Below, one piece after another: positions 43,568 through 54,810 of a DNA stretch of 64,000 nt. The notes under the pieces were generated by a model. The model was not told where the DNA came from, did no database searches, and saw only the letters and a program-made list of their open reading frames with translations. The translations under genes were made by a program, and so were the position numbers. The stretch spans positions 101,540-165,539 of the forward strand of contig NW_006920884.1 in NCBI RefSeq assembly GCF_000417875.1, written 5' to 3'. The stretch comes from Pseudozyma flocculosa PF-1 (lineage: Eukaryota > Basidiomycota > Ustilaginomycetes > Ustilaginales > Ustilaginaceae). How positions within the stretch are numbered: the stretch's first letter is position 1; every line of letters starts with the position of its first letter.

Positions 43568-44156
43568 AGCGCTCCCTGCGGCGTTCTTGGGCCCGTCCTC
43601 AACTCGACCTCCATCGCTTGGGAGCAGCTGGCTGGCCCGGCAACGGGCCACGCTCCTTCCTCCTCTCCTCTCCTCTCATCCTCCCGGAAAGCACGAACAT
43701 TGCTCCCGCCTCCTCTCCCCTTCCTCCTGGAACTCACGAACACTGCTCCCGCCTCCCCTCCCTACTCCCACCCACCTTCGCCCGTAGCTTATTCGTTCCC
43801 TTCCCGACCCCTCTCCTCTAGATTCCCATGACCCGTGCCCCGTATCGATCTCCGATGACAAGCACGCCGTCTTGACGTCACGGAACACCGAAATGGATAG
43901 ATTGGAGTCCCTCCCTTTTCCCGCTGTTGCAGTTTCGCGCGTTCGCCATCATGGTGGCCGTTCGAGATGGTCCTCGCTCGATGCGTCGGTGCGCCTTTGC
44001 CGGCCTCGGACGCACGCTCGGGGGCGACGTAGAGAAGGTGCTTGATTGCGAGCTGCTGCGAGGGGGGGACCGTATCTTGTCGTGGCATGTCATGCTCGCA
44101 CGCTGCCTGCATGCCCATCGACGCCTCCCCTTCCTCTTCCATCGGGGACGGGGAAA
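43568..44156. other. Convergent region with a partial duplication
   Basis: The 3' flanks of the NLP and hemerythrin genes. A 27-bp segment (CACGAACATTGCTCCCGCCT and following) at 43692-43718 is repeated with two substitutions at 43735-43761. CTCCT repeats precede it. No gene is seen. Confidence 0.7.
43692..43761. repeat. 43-bp-spaced imperfect direct repeat
   Basis: Two copies of a 27-bp block at 43692-43718 and 43735-43761, offset by 43 bp and differing at two positions, in the 3' flank of the NLP gene. Confidence 0.8.
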
Positions 44157-44759
44157 TCACAAAGGAATCCTACTGATCTCGCTCACATCAAACCCGGCCC
44201 TCTTGAGGTTCTCCGCTTTGAGGCTCTCCTCCTCCTCCTGTAGATGTGGAAGCAGGGTGTCCTCGAGGGCGCCAACGAGTATCCTCATCTGCTGGACCTC
44301 AAACGCACCCGCCGCACCCTTTCCCTTTCTGAGTTCGCGCAGCGCCAGGGTGCAGTAGCGTTCGAGGGCGTCGACGTGGCGCGTCATCTGCGCGTGCTCG
44401 CGTACATGCTGGTCGTGCTGCCCGAACTGGGGCATCTTGGCTGCGAGGCGCGGAAAGATGTGGTGCTCCTCGATCGAATGGTGCACGTGTAGATGGTGGC
44501 ATAGCGTGAGAGAGGTCTGAAGTATCGACGTCACCGTGGGTAGCATCGAGGCTTCTAGGCTTGTCTTGGTCGTCGTCGTCGTCGTCGGCGTTGCCGTCCT
44601 CGGCTCCGTCGTCGTGGTCGTGGTTGTGCTTGTTGGCGGCGGCGACGGTGGAGGGGGAAGGGTGGAGAGGAGACGTTGGATCGAAGAGAGGTGGGTACGG
44701 AACGAGTTGTGGAACGGTAGCATGCCGCGGTACAGCCGCGCGTAGGGATCGGGCGCCAT
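44157..44759 (-). CDS. Hemerythrin/HHE-domain protein
   Basis: Single exon, 200 residues from MAPDPYARLY. The metal ligands of the HHE fold are in place: HNSFRTHL near residue 17, HHLHVHHSIEEHHIFPRL in the middle, HDQHVREHAQMTRHVD and LPHLQEEEESL. A Thr-rich low-complexity linker (residues about 45-70) lies in the loop between helices 1 and 2. Such proteins bind a diiron or other metal centre and are linked to oxygen, NO or iron responses in other organisms; the role here is unknown. The longer upstream open frame is promoter-like, so I use the Met closest to the domain. Confidence 0.88.
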   Translation of the reverse strand: MAPDPYARLYRGMLPFHNSFRTHLSSIQRLLSTLPPPPSPPPTSTTTTTTTEPRTATPTTTTTTKTSLEASMLPTVTSILQTSLTLCHHLHVHHSIEEHHIFPRLAAKMPQFGQHDQHVREHAQMTRHVDALERYCTLALRELRKGKGAAGAFEVQQMRILVGALEDTLLPHLQEEEESLKAENLKRAGFDVSEISRIPL

Positions 44760-45273
44760 CGTGTCCGCCTTTGCTTGCCTTGTTTGGCCGGCAACGGCTC
44801 GAGCTCGAGTGAGTGGTGCCGTGGATCGGCTGAGTCGAGTCGAGCTGGGGCAGTGCTCGAAGTGTGACAGGGCGACGTAGAATACACCCCTCCGAGAGGT
44901 GGCGGCGTCGATTGCGGTCGTCGTGGTTCGTCTGTAAGCTTGGCGCGACAGCGGAGGTACACAACTGCACCAGGAAGGCAGGCAGGCAGGCAGGCACCGA
45001 ACCCTCTGCACCCGCAGCACGCGGCCGGTCCGCCGGGCTCAAAATATCTCCGAGGCCGCAGGCCACGCGAGCGACCTCTAAACGCCGAACCCCCACTGCG
45101 CCGACGCTCAGGCTCAGCCATGCCACGCTACCCACCCACCTACCTACTCGGACAACGCTGGTCAGGTCGAGTGTGGATGAGTGGGCATTGCTGCGGCTGC
45201 ACTGTACAAGACGGGCGGCGACAGAGAGACAGAGCAGCGAGGGATCCCAACAAAAACGAACCAACGACGCCGC
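44760..45273. other. Short spacer, hemerythrin gene and phosphatase
   Basis: A 514-bp intergenic region between two leftward genes. It holds a (CAGG)n run near 44974-44996; no gene is seen. Confidence 0.6.
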
Positions 45274-47466
45274 CTAGGCCTCGCACACGTCCCACCACCC
45301 GTGGTCGTTGCGCGCCCTCTGCGTCTCCAAAAACGCAGCCAGGCTGCACAGGCCGTCGGGTCGCTCCTCGCACCCCTTGAGCTGTGACAGCGGCACCGTC
45401 GCATCGTTGAGCTTGAGCCTCACCCACTTGTCCATCGACCCCGCCGTGGCCGCTGCAGCCCCACCGCCACCACCCGTCGATGGACAGCCCCACACCTCGA
45501 CCACCAGCCGAGCCGCAAACGGCACAATGTTGCTCGACCTAAACGTCCGCTCGTCCTGCCGTCGCTCCTTGTCAATCGGCTCCGCAAACTTGGGCAGGTC
45601 CAGCGCCGCAAGCACCGCCGTCACCGTCGAGTCGTGGGTGAAATCGACATAGACGCGCCGGTCGACGGGAAACGTGCGGTCGTTGGTGTTGAGCGTGGCG
45701 TTCTCGCTCGTCTGCGTCGACCGGTCCCACTTTTCGCCCTTGAGCCGCGCAAGGAGCTCGTTCAGCCAGCCAAGGCCCATGGCGTGGCCGATGGGCGAGG
45801 GCGCGCCGTACGAGTACTGGAACTTGAGGTCGTAGCTGTACTCGAACCCGAGCCACTCGTCGGCCGTGAAGAGCGAGCAAAAGTCCGACCGGCCAAACGC
45901 CACCGTGTCAAAGGGGCACAGCGACTGCATGCCGTACACGACCATGGGCGTCAGCGTGGCGCCCTGGACGTCGCGCTGCAACCGCCGGGTGGCCTCGGCC
46001 AGGTACCGGTCCACAAAGTGCGCCTCGGCATCGCCGCCGGGAAACATGCCCGGCTTGCTGGCGCCGCGGCAGGCAAACTCGGGCGCAGTGGTCGTGTTGA
46101 AGCCCTCGGACTCGATCTGGATCTCAAAGTTGGTCGAGTTGGCCCAGTGCTGGCCCCAGAAGCCGGCCAACCAGGCAAAGCCGCTATCGACGATGCGCTG
46201 CTGGCTCCCCGCGCGGGCAAACAGCTTCTTGGGCAGGCCCGTCCTGCTCTTCTCCTTGAGGTCCTCGACGGCCAGCGCGCCGTAGAGGATCGCCGCCTTG
46301 GCGCCGCTGTCGTAGAGCTGCTGCCTTCCGACGGGCGTCAGCAGCTCGGTTCCCAGGCGGTACTTGTACGAGTTGATGAACGATAGCGGGCCGCTGAACC
46401 GCGCCTCGGGGTGCTCGCGCAGGAAGGCGTCGAAGAGCGTCGGCGGGGCGCGCTCGGTGGGGTACCTGGCGCCGTGGCGGTGGAGAATGTGAACCTGCTG
46501 CAGTTTGCAGAACGGCTGGTCGGCCAACGAGGAGGGAGACGTTGTCGAGGCTTCGAGCGAGCTGGGCGTGCCGCCGTACTTTGCGTCGTCGACGCCGAAG
46601 CCAGACGAGGAGCGATACGGGGTGAAGGGTCCCATGTGCTCAAAGGGCTGAACTTTGGCGTCGCCGCCGTAGCCCGGGACGGCCGTCTGGATGGGCGAGG
46701 CGCCCTGCGTGGGGCTGGCGCGGAGGCGCGGGTCAGTCTGCTCGTCGGCCAGGTGGGGCGGCTTGCCCGTCGTGTAGCTGCCGGGCCAGCCAATTTCGCG
46801 GTTGAACTCGTAGGGCATGACGCCGCTGTCGCCGTACCACTTGTCGCCGGCGTACTCGTAGACGCGGTCCATGTCGAGCCCGATCCTGGGACCGAGCGCC
46901 ACCGAAAAGACGGCAACGACGAGCAGTATCCCGAGCGCGAGGGCGGCGAGGCGGAACATGCGGGCGCGGCGACGCTTGTTGCGCTGAGCCGCCGTGGCCG
47001 ACATGCCCGCGTGGCGTCCGCCGAGGCCGAGTGCGGGCACCTCGCCTTCGAGCAGGCCGCGGAACCAGGCGGGTCTGCCGGTCTTGTCGAGTTGGGTGGA
47101 CGGGTTTGAGCCTTCGAGGGTGCCGCGGGGAGGCAGCTTGCCGAGACGGCCGTCGTCGGCATCGTCTGCGTCGTCGAGGTCGTCGTAGGCATCTGTGACT
47201 CGTGCCTGTCGAGCGGTGCCTTGGGCAGAAGGTATCGACGAGACGGTGGCACGGCCCTGGTCGTCGGTCGAGAAGCGGTGCAGGCTGGTGAGGCGAGGAT
47301 GGGTAGAGGGAGAGCGAGTGTCAGGGCGGGGCAACGTAGAGTGCCAGTCTCGGGGACGGTGGGCGCGCACTGTTACTACTCACATCAGAGCCTCGGCCTC
47401 GATGTCGTCGTCTTCGGCATCGCGTCCGCCGCGGTGCTTGTCGTCTGCGCTGTAGCCGGCGGGCAT
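45274..47466 (-). CDS. Membrane-anchored histidine acid phosphatase
   Basis: Two exons, join(45274..47284, 47384..47466), 697 residues. A disordered cytosolic N-terminus of about 135 residues with D/E clusters is followed by one transmembrane helix (about 138-160) after RNKRRRARMFRL, so a type-II topology with an extracytoplasmic catalytic domain is expected. The phosphohistidine motif RHGARYP is at 297-303 and the proton-donor HD in DFTHDSTVTAVL. Cysteines and NST/NAT sites fit a secretory-pathway domain. This is the fungal acid-phosphatase/phytase-like branch 2 family; the substrate is not determined. The intron has a CTGAC branch site. Confidence 0.93.
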
Positions 47467-48318
47467 GGTGCTGCGAAAAGTGGTGTGGCGGACGACGATG
47501 CGGCGTGCGGCGATGGGGGCTGGCAGTAGCGCGGCGAGGCGATGCGATGCGATACGCGACGCTCTACGTACGCCGGAGGGGATGGTGGAGGAGCAGCGCT
47601 TGTGCGAAGGCGAGCAGGTGCCAGAGGTGAGGTCGAGAAGGAGGTGAGGGCAGCCGGTGGTGGAAAGGAAGCAGCAGGCAGCCGCCAAGGTCGGCGAGCA
47701 ACAGGCGGCCCGCCAGCCAGACAGCCAGACAGCGAGCAGCAAGGAAGGGTCCATGCACCAGGCCTCCCAGCGAAACCCCTCCGCCCTTGGCACAGGCACC
47801 ACCATGTGGAGCAGTCCTCGCCCGCCCGCCAGCCAGCCAGCCAGCCAGCCAGCCAGACGGGCCCCGCTAAACTGACCCGCGTATTCACACGATAATCGCC
47901 AGCACCCCACGCCTTCGCAAGAGGGAGAGGAAGAGGGCCACGCCGCCACCGCGACAGAGAGGATGAACCAGGACGACTGACCAATGCAAGCAGGACCGAA
48001 TTCCTGACCGCGCCTGGCCAGCCAGGGCAGCGCGCCCGACGCTCACACGACCATCCCGTTCCCTCGCAACCGGCCGCGTCCCGATAGCGAGCCGTTGCAG
48101 CGCACATGCCCTGCTCATCGACCGCCCGACTGCGGGTCGACTGCTCCGACAAGGCGCACCCAGCCGTGCCTTCCTTCGTCTTCGAATCGTGGGCGTCGTC
48201 ACCTTTTCTGTTCGGATCTAGTGGTGATAGTGTACATTCGTCAGAGCCCGGCGCGACGAGCGCCGGCCTCGCATGGACCTCGTCTCCCTTCGATGTACGG
48301 CAGCGGCGGACCGACCGC
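47467..48318. other. Spacer between phosphatase and mitoribosomal gene
   Basis: An 850-bp region upstream of the phosphatase. It holds (CCAG)n at about 47827-47853 and a mix of purine-rich sequence; no gene is seen. Confidence 0.6.
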
Positions 48319-49381
48319 CTAGTGCAGCGGCTGCGCCGAGGGGCAGTACTCCTTGAAGCGCTCCTCGACGCGGTCCCAGTTGACGCAGTTCCAGAATCTT
48401 GTCAGGTACTCTTCCTTGCCCATGATGCCGTAGTCGTTGAGCCAGGCGTGCTCGTGCACGCTGATGTTGAGCAGCGGGTAGAGCTCCTTGCCCACCTCGG
48501 TGGCAAACAGCCGCGCGCTTGACGGCCGCCCGGGGCGCGCGGCCGCCGGCATCGCGTTGGGGTCCGTCCCCTCGGGCCCGCCCTGGCCGTCGTTGATGCT
48601 GGGCAGCGCAAAGTGCTTGCCCTGCTGCATCCGGTTCTGCACCACGACGGTGCCCGCGCCATAGGTGGGCACCACGCCCAGGTTGCCGCTCTGATCCGTC
48701 ACCAGCCACACCCAGCCGCTGCCGGACATGCCAAACGCGGCCGACGAAAACGCCAGGCACATTTCCGGGTAGCTGTTGAACGACTTGGAGATGGCGTCCG
48801 ACGTCCTGACTAGCGGTGTAGTGTTGCGCAGGCTACCTTGTGGCGCCTGAGAAGCGTGGGCGAGGGTAGGGGACGGAGGGGGAGGGCAAGGGATCGCAAA
48901 GAGGTTCAGCAAATGGTCAGGACCGGGATGACGGGCGCGTCAGCAATGGCTCCGCGTAGTACGTGGCGCCACGCCCGCCCAATCCTCGACTCACGATGCT
49001 CGAGAGGAAGAAGCTGTTGTTGAGTGCCTGGCTTGCGTAGTTGAAGGCGAGGATCTTTTCGCGGCTCTGCGAGAGGCCGATGACGGTCTCTACGATGCTC
49101 GAGGTTGCGTACTCGGTGTCCCTGACTTCCTGGTTGAGGAGGTCGAGGAGGCCGGCCTGCCACTCGTTTGCGATCTGGTGTACGGTCTGCTGGGAGAGGA
49201 AAGGTGCGCAGCCATTGTCGAGGAGCTCGGGCATGGGCGGGACCGAGTGGAGCTGACGGGTGGCGGCGGGTGCGGCGGCAGGTGATGCCGAGGGCAGGGC
49301 CGAGGTGGATGCGGATGCCGAGACGAGTGGCCTGGCCAATGACCTGCGGAGCGAGGAGCGGAAGAGCGAGGGGACCGACAT
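48319..49381 (-). CDS. SOD-like mitochondrial ribosomal small-subunit protein (mS42/mS43)
   Basis: Two exons, join(48319..48846, 48995..49381), 304 residues. A mitochondrial presequence rich in R and S (MSVPSLFRSSLRRSLARPLV) precedes an iron/manganese-superoxide-dismutase fold: NYASQALNNSFFLSSI, MSGSGWVWLV and ISVHEHAWLNDYG. The metal ligands are not all kept: the second His of the N-terminal pair (normally in the NHxFF helix) is Ser in NNSFF, and the Asp of DxWEH is Ser. That places it with the enzymatically inactive ribosomal paralogues Rsm26/Mrp1. I start at the second Met (49381), because it opens the presequence. Confidence 0.85.
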
Positions 49382-49937
49382 GTCGCCAGTGGAGGGGTTG
49401 GGCAAGAAGGGTGGTTGGGTGGATGGTGTGGTACGAGGCGGGCGAGCTAGGGACGCTATTGGGATGCGGAGGTGGTGTCGGTGCGTGTGCGTGTGCCAAT
49501 GGCCGCGGTGGCACTAGGGCGGAAGGAGCGGGTCGAGGAGGGGGTTGGTGTGGTGCAATGATGGTGATGAGTGGTTGGGGGGGACAGGCTGGATGGCCAT
49601 CAGCTCAGCTTCGAGAGCGTTGCCCTTTGAGAAGAAAAAACGCACGCGAGTCTGGCCGGCCAGCCCCGTGGCCTTGCTGGGCCTTGCTGGGCCTTGGTTG
49701 GCCTTGGCCAGCCCCCGCCCCGCCCTCGAGGCACCTCGGATCCGCGAGTCGATCACCACCGAGGGCCGGGCCCCTTCTCCACATGGGCGCGAGCCAAGCC
49801 CAGCAGCCACGAGACGAGGAAAAGACCAAATAAAGGCCAACTGACAATCAACACCCAACCACGGTGCAGGTGTTGGTCGGGCCACGACCATCCATCGCCA
49901 AACCACCACTCCATTGCCCCGCTCCTCGCCCCTCGAC
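49382..49937. promoter_or_regulatory. Divergent mitoribosomal protein / NDC1 promoter
   Basis: A 556-bp region between divergent start codons. GCCTTGCTGG/GCCTTGGTTGG repeats lie near 49672-49712. No gene seen. Confidence 0.5.
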
Positions 49938-51834
49938 ATGGCCTCGGCGCTCGAGTCCGTACCACAGGCGCAGCTACCCACCAGCTACAACGCACTGGTA
50001 AAGGTACGTCCAGGTGCCTCGGCCCTCGTCGTCGTCGTCGTCGCTCCCTGCCCCGATCTCCTCTCGTCTTCTCGCACCGCCAACACGTCACTGACCCTCC
50101 CTTGTCTTTCCCTCGCCCCTCGCCCCTCGCCCTTCCGCCATCTTCCTCCCCCTCACAGCTGGCGCTCGGACCGAGGCAGAAGCGCGTATTTGCACTCGCA
50201 TTCGCCGCCTGCCATGCATACCTCGCCCTCAGCCTCCTCAGCCCAAGGGCTGTCTGGCACCCGCTCTCCCTCGCCAGCTCAGTAGCTGCATTCGCACTCG
50301 CCATCATCCCCCTCCTCGTCGCACGAAAGCGCATCCTCTCCAAAACTGCAGCGCTTCCAGCCGTCCTGGCCCAATCTCGGGCTTCGCACCTCTCCGACCT
50401 GCTCCGTGACCCCTCGACCTGGTCCCAGGCTGGCCTCCACGCGCTCGCATTCGCCGCCATCGCCGTCGTGCAGTGCCTTCTCATCACGGCCCTCTACGGC
50501 GCCGACTCCGACTGGGCTCCTTACACCTGGATCCCCTCGCACCACGCCTACTACGTAAACGAGCGCTTCCTCTTCCTCGTCGCATCCAGCGCACTCCTCG
50601 GCGCATTCTACGGCGCACTCTATCGCGCCTGGCCAGCCAGCACAGCCAGGCCCATCCTGCCCTTCGAGGTCGGCACCCGCTCCGACGGCCTCGGCCCTTC
50701 CCTCCGTGTTCGTTTCGCACGTGCCTGCGCACACCGGCTCCCTACGGCCGCGGCAGCCGGGGCTTGCGGCGAAGCCGCGGTCTTCATCGGCTATCTCTTG
50801 GCCAGAAAGTCGTTCTGGAGGCTCGTCCTTGCCCTCGTCGGCCACCGCGGAATCACCCGCCGCGCACTCGTGCCGTCCTTCCGCACCGCCTTCCCGCAGG
50901 CCGATGTGGTGGTCCGAGCGACGGCACTCGGCGCGGCGTCGTTCGTCGCCGTCGAGACGGCCTACACCCTGCTCGACGTCTATCTCTCGCAGCCCCTCTC
51001 GCCCCTCAGCAAGTATACCAAGGACGCCAACCGCACCCTCGCCGACGGTCTCTCCGACCCCGTCGTCTTTTTCTCGCACCACGCCTTTGCCGAGCTCGCC
51101 CACATCGCGGCGTCGGATAGCGGCAGGAGGGTGGCCATCTTCAAGGACGTCCACGCCGAGAGATCCGCATGGAAAGCTCTGAGCTCGGCATGCCTCAAGC
51201 TGCTAGAGGCCGAGCGCCAGCACATCGCCACCCGCGGCATCCCGCCGAAGCCGACGCAGCCCTCGACGTCGACGCCGCCGACAGCTTCGGCACAGAGCGT
51301 CGCCAAACCGCAACCCGCTTCGAGCCAGAGTGTCTGGGATGCCCTTGCCCGCGGACAGCTGCCCGGCGAGCAGGGCAAGACCGCATCTGCAGTGGCCCAA
51401 CCCGCGCAGCCCGCAGCCGCAGCGCCGGCGCCAGGCGCTCCGGCGCCCGCATCAGCCACGCCTGCGCAATCTGTCTTCTCGATCGCATCTTCGTTCGGGA
51501 GAACGGCGTGGTCGATGCTGCCGCAAGATGCACGCCACGCCATGTGTCCGCCGCGGTGGCGCTTCTACCTCTTTGAGCCCTCGATGCGAGCCAAGGTGCT
51601 GAGCATTGCGGGCCGGGACAGCGCACGCCTGGCGTGGTCCATCACGGCGGTCAAGGATCTGCTGCAGCACAGCCTGACTGAGGATCCCTTCGGCAGCGTG
51701 CAAAAGGACATCCGCACGGTGCTGCGTGCGCTCGTAGGCCTGTGCATCGAGATGCGGGCGCTGCGCATCGAGCTCGAGGCACAGGCCGCCACGCTCGACG
51801 ACAAGCTGGCGAGGGAGGAGGCTGCTGCACGGGC

Positions 51835-51868
<34 letters not shown>

Positions 51869-52168
51869 GGCCAGGGAGCCTCCACCACCTCTGTACCGAC
51901 GTCGACGACGACGACGACGACGGAGGAGCAGACGACCAAGGAGGGAGGTGTTTCGCACGCGGGCGCGGCGCGGCAGGCGCAGGACGAGTTCGGCGAGGCG
52001 TGGGGGCGGTGTGGCGCCGCCATGAACGAGGCGCTGCTTCGCACGGCCATCAAGGGCATCCTCGACACGTTTGGTCGGTTCAATCTCGGTCTCGAGCCCG
52101 AGTTTGAGGCGCGGCTGTCGACGTGCCTCGACGGGAGCGGCGACCAGTCCCTCGCGCGCTGGACCTGA
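49938..52168 (+). CDS. NDC1: Nuclear pore/spindle pole membrane protein Ndc1
   Basis: Two exons, join(49938..50003, 50159..52168), 691 residues. Paired N-terminal hydrophobic segments (about 25-80) and others near 120-180 and 230-300 precede a soluble C-terminal half. The block DPVVFFSHHAFAELAHIA and the terminal LGLEPEFEARLSTCL segment, together with ERSAWKALSSACLKLLE, fit the Ndc1-Nup family. Ndc1 anchors the nuclear pore scaffold and the spindle pole body in the nuclear envelope. A P/A-rich disordered stretch and a (TP)n repeat lie in the C-terminal half. The short first exon is in frame; the intron has GTACGT, CTGAC and CAG. Confidence 0.88.
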
Positions 52169-52469
52169 GGCGCGCCCGAGGTGGGGGCGGCGACCGAGGT
52201 GGTCGTTGCGAGAGATGAGACGGCCTCGAATGCATTGCATGGCACCAGCGCGCACGTCTGAGTCTGGCCGATTCGATACTAACCGGCTGCCCAGGGTGGA
52301 GCTGGGTCAGGGGCGAGACGAGGGAAGGGGATGGCAGCGAGCGGAGGGCAAGGGAGAGACACAGACAACGAGACACACTGTTCAAGCGGCGCGATGTTCG
52401 ATTGCGTGGCGGCAGGGGCTGAGATACAGCAGGGCCAGGCCAGAGCGACCGAACACCTCGCGTTCATCC

Positions 52470-53683
52470 TCACTGCTTGTCCACCTTTGCCTTGTCGGTC
52501 TTGAACGACGGCGGGGCCGACGAGGCGACGGGGTGGCTGCGGACCTTCTCGTCGTAGTACCACCAGGCGAGGCCAAAGACGAAGGACATCCAAGCCGAGA
52601 CGGCCATAGCCGCTCGCTCGCCCTCGTACATCTCGGCGCGGGTGCGTGGAACGCCAAACCACTCCGTCTGCGTCCGTTTGTCGAGACGGGAGACGAGGAG
52701 GCCATACGCCATAATGATGCCCATGCAGACGCGCTGCAACGAGATGACGGCACCGGCGAGGGTATGACGGCGCGCCCAGAGCTGATGCGCCTTCCACCTC
52801 CTCGCCGCGGCGGTGCGGTAGGTCGGGGCTATCGTGAGGAGCTGGACGAGGGCGATGAGCGTCGTACCCGCCTCAAAGGTCGGGATGACGCCGCCATGAA
52901 GGTGCCACACGTTGCGGTGCGTATACGACAGGTTGCGCGGGGCCATTGCCAGACCGGATAGGCAGAGAACCAGGTTGGAGAGGAGGATCGATCGTCCCAT
53001 CCACCGGTGCGCGGCGGGGTACCGTCGTCGGATCGTGGCAACGTGCTGGAAGGGGATGAAGAGGCACCAGATGATCCTGCAACGCCCGAGCGATGCGGGG
53101 TAGGCGGGGCGAGGAAAGGGGAGGTGAGGGGAGGGAGGGCCATCGATGCCGAGTCAGTCGAACAGAAACCTTTACGGGCGCGGGCGACGCCCGGGGCCCG
53201 CGTCCACGCCTGCCGGAGCTTCTCACGCCGGGACGATGTGCAGGCCACCGTAATGAATCGGAGCCTTCTTGAGACGATGAAGGCCAAAAAACTCTCCATT
53301 CTTTCTCGACGCGTCGTGGCAAAGAGCGAGCAGGTCAGCATCGTCCCGTGCACGGCCTCTCTACGCGCTGCAACGAGGGGGAAGGGAGGGGGGGGGGGGG
53401 GGCGGGGGCTCACCTCGTCTCTCCATCCCGTAAGGTAAGGCAGGTCGGGTACAAAGTCGTGGTGCAGGTTCTTGGCGTCGTCCGAGAGGTTGCCGAGGAA
53501 GTGACCGCCGCCGATGAGGATGAGGAGGATGCTGAGCGCCGTCGTGCCCGCCAGAAAGATGGCGTGGTACCGACTGCCCGTCCCGTCCTTGCCGCCCTTT
53601 GCCCGAGACTTGGAGGGCAAGGAGGCCGAAGGGGGGGTGGGACCGACTTGCGAGGCCATGGTGGATGACTTTGATCTCGACAT
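52470..53683 (-). CDS. DUF2306 multipass membrane protein
   Basis: Three exons, join(52470..53076, 53227..53360, 53414..53683), 336 residues. The N-terminus is disordered, then come hydrophobic segments FLAGTTALSILLILIGGG, IIWCLFIPFQHVATI, LLSNLVLCLSGLAMAP, FEAGTTLIALVQLLTIAP, VCMGIIMAYGLLV and MAVSAWMSFVFGLAWWYY. The phrase IHYGGLHIVPA joined to IIWCLFIPFQ, and RWMGRSILLSN, match fungal DUF2306 proteins, whose function is unknown. The exon 2/3 junction is strong (CTGAC, CAG). The exon 1/2 junction is weaker: the intron is only 53 nt and runs through a 14-G homopolymer that may be misassembled. Confidence 0.75.
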
Positions 53684-54810
53684 ATTGCCAAGAACTCCCT
53701 CCTTGCCCTCTTTGGATGCTGGCTTGTTCTGTTATGGCGTGCCAAAGAGACGAGCAAGGTCGAGGTGTGAAGGGACCGCAGGCCGGAGAGGGAATGGCAG
53801 TCGTCGATGCCGGCCGGAAATCCTCCCTGGTACGGTTTAAGTACCTGTTCCTTCGCTCGAACCGGCGGGTGAGCTTTCAACGTACGACGAATGGCCCGGT
53901 TACCACTTCGTTGCGGTAGCGGACAGGGCTGGACGGCGGGGGCGCTGGAGGCAAGCTAGAGTATGGATTGCCACGACGGAAACAAGGCGCGGACCCTGAC
54001 CTCAATCCCTCCTGCGGAAGGCAGGCGCAGGAGAGGATGTGCGTGTGGGGAGGGAAAAGCGGGAGCGGAACGGCGGATTGGAGAAAGAGAGCAAACCCCA
54101 AGAGGCGCGGGCCAAGGCCGAGGCCGAGGTTGGGATGGGCGTGGAAGCCAACAACGAAGAGCGGTTCCTACGGCATGGCGGCCACGTTTCTCGGCTCTCG
54201 GACGTCATGGTTCGGTGGCAAGTCGAGGACTGGGCATGGATCTCGGATCTCGGAGCACGGTCGAGTGCGAAGGAGGGCGCCCAGACCATCATGCAACGCA
54301 GGCAGGCAGGCAGGCAAACCCTGGCCCGAGAGGCCGAGCCTTGCGCCAACGATCCAGGCAGCGGACCGCCTCCGCCATCGATCTGACCATGCTCGCCCCT
54401 CGTGAACGCAGCAAAGCGTCGGGGTCTGGGTCGCTGCGCTGCGCCGCCTTGCTCTTTGCCCCCCCTGTCTCTCGACGCGGAAGCTGACCGTCTCCCGTCT
54501 GCCGTTGAAAGGCCCACGCTCCTTCGGCCAACGACTAGACCGGGGGCTCCGCTCTTTTGGACGCAACTTTACACGCCCCCGCGTCGTGACTTGGCTCGAC
54601 TTTGAACAGCGTGCATTGCAAATAGCCTCGACCGAGGCTCGCGCAGCGTCATACTCAGCAGCATCATCAATACCACGCTCTGCCGTTTCATGCTCTGCGG
54701 AGGCAAGGGCAGCGAGACGAGGCAAAGAGGAAGATGGGTCAGTAAGTCACGCGGTTCGAGGTTCGGGGTGCATCAGCGCTCGGCTGCTATGACGGCAGCA
54801 TGGAGCACAC
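53684..54810. other. Intergenic region upstream of the DUF2306 gene
   Basis: A 1.1 kb region with the promoter of the leftward DUF2306 gene and the 3' flank of hexokinase. No gene is seen. A (GGCA)n run lies near 54298-54315. Confidence 0.6.

Noticed and set aside
54720..54790. tRNA-like GGTTCGAGG sequence
   Set aside because: No matching acceptor stem or D-arm could be drawn around it.
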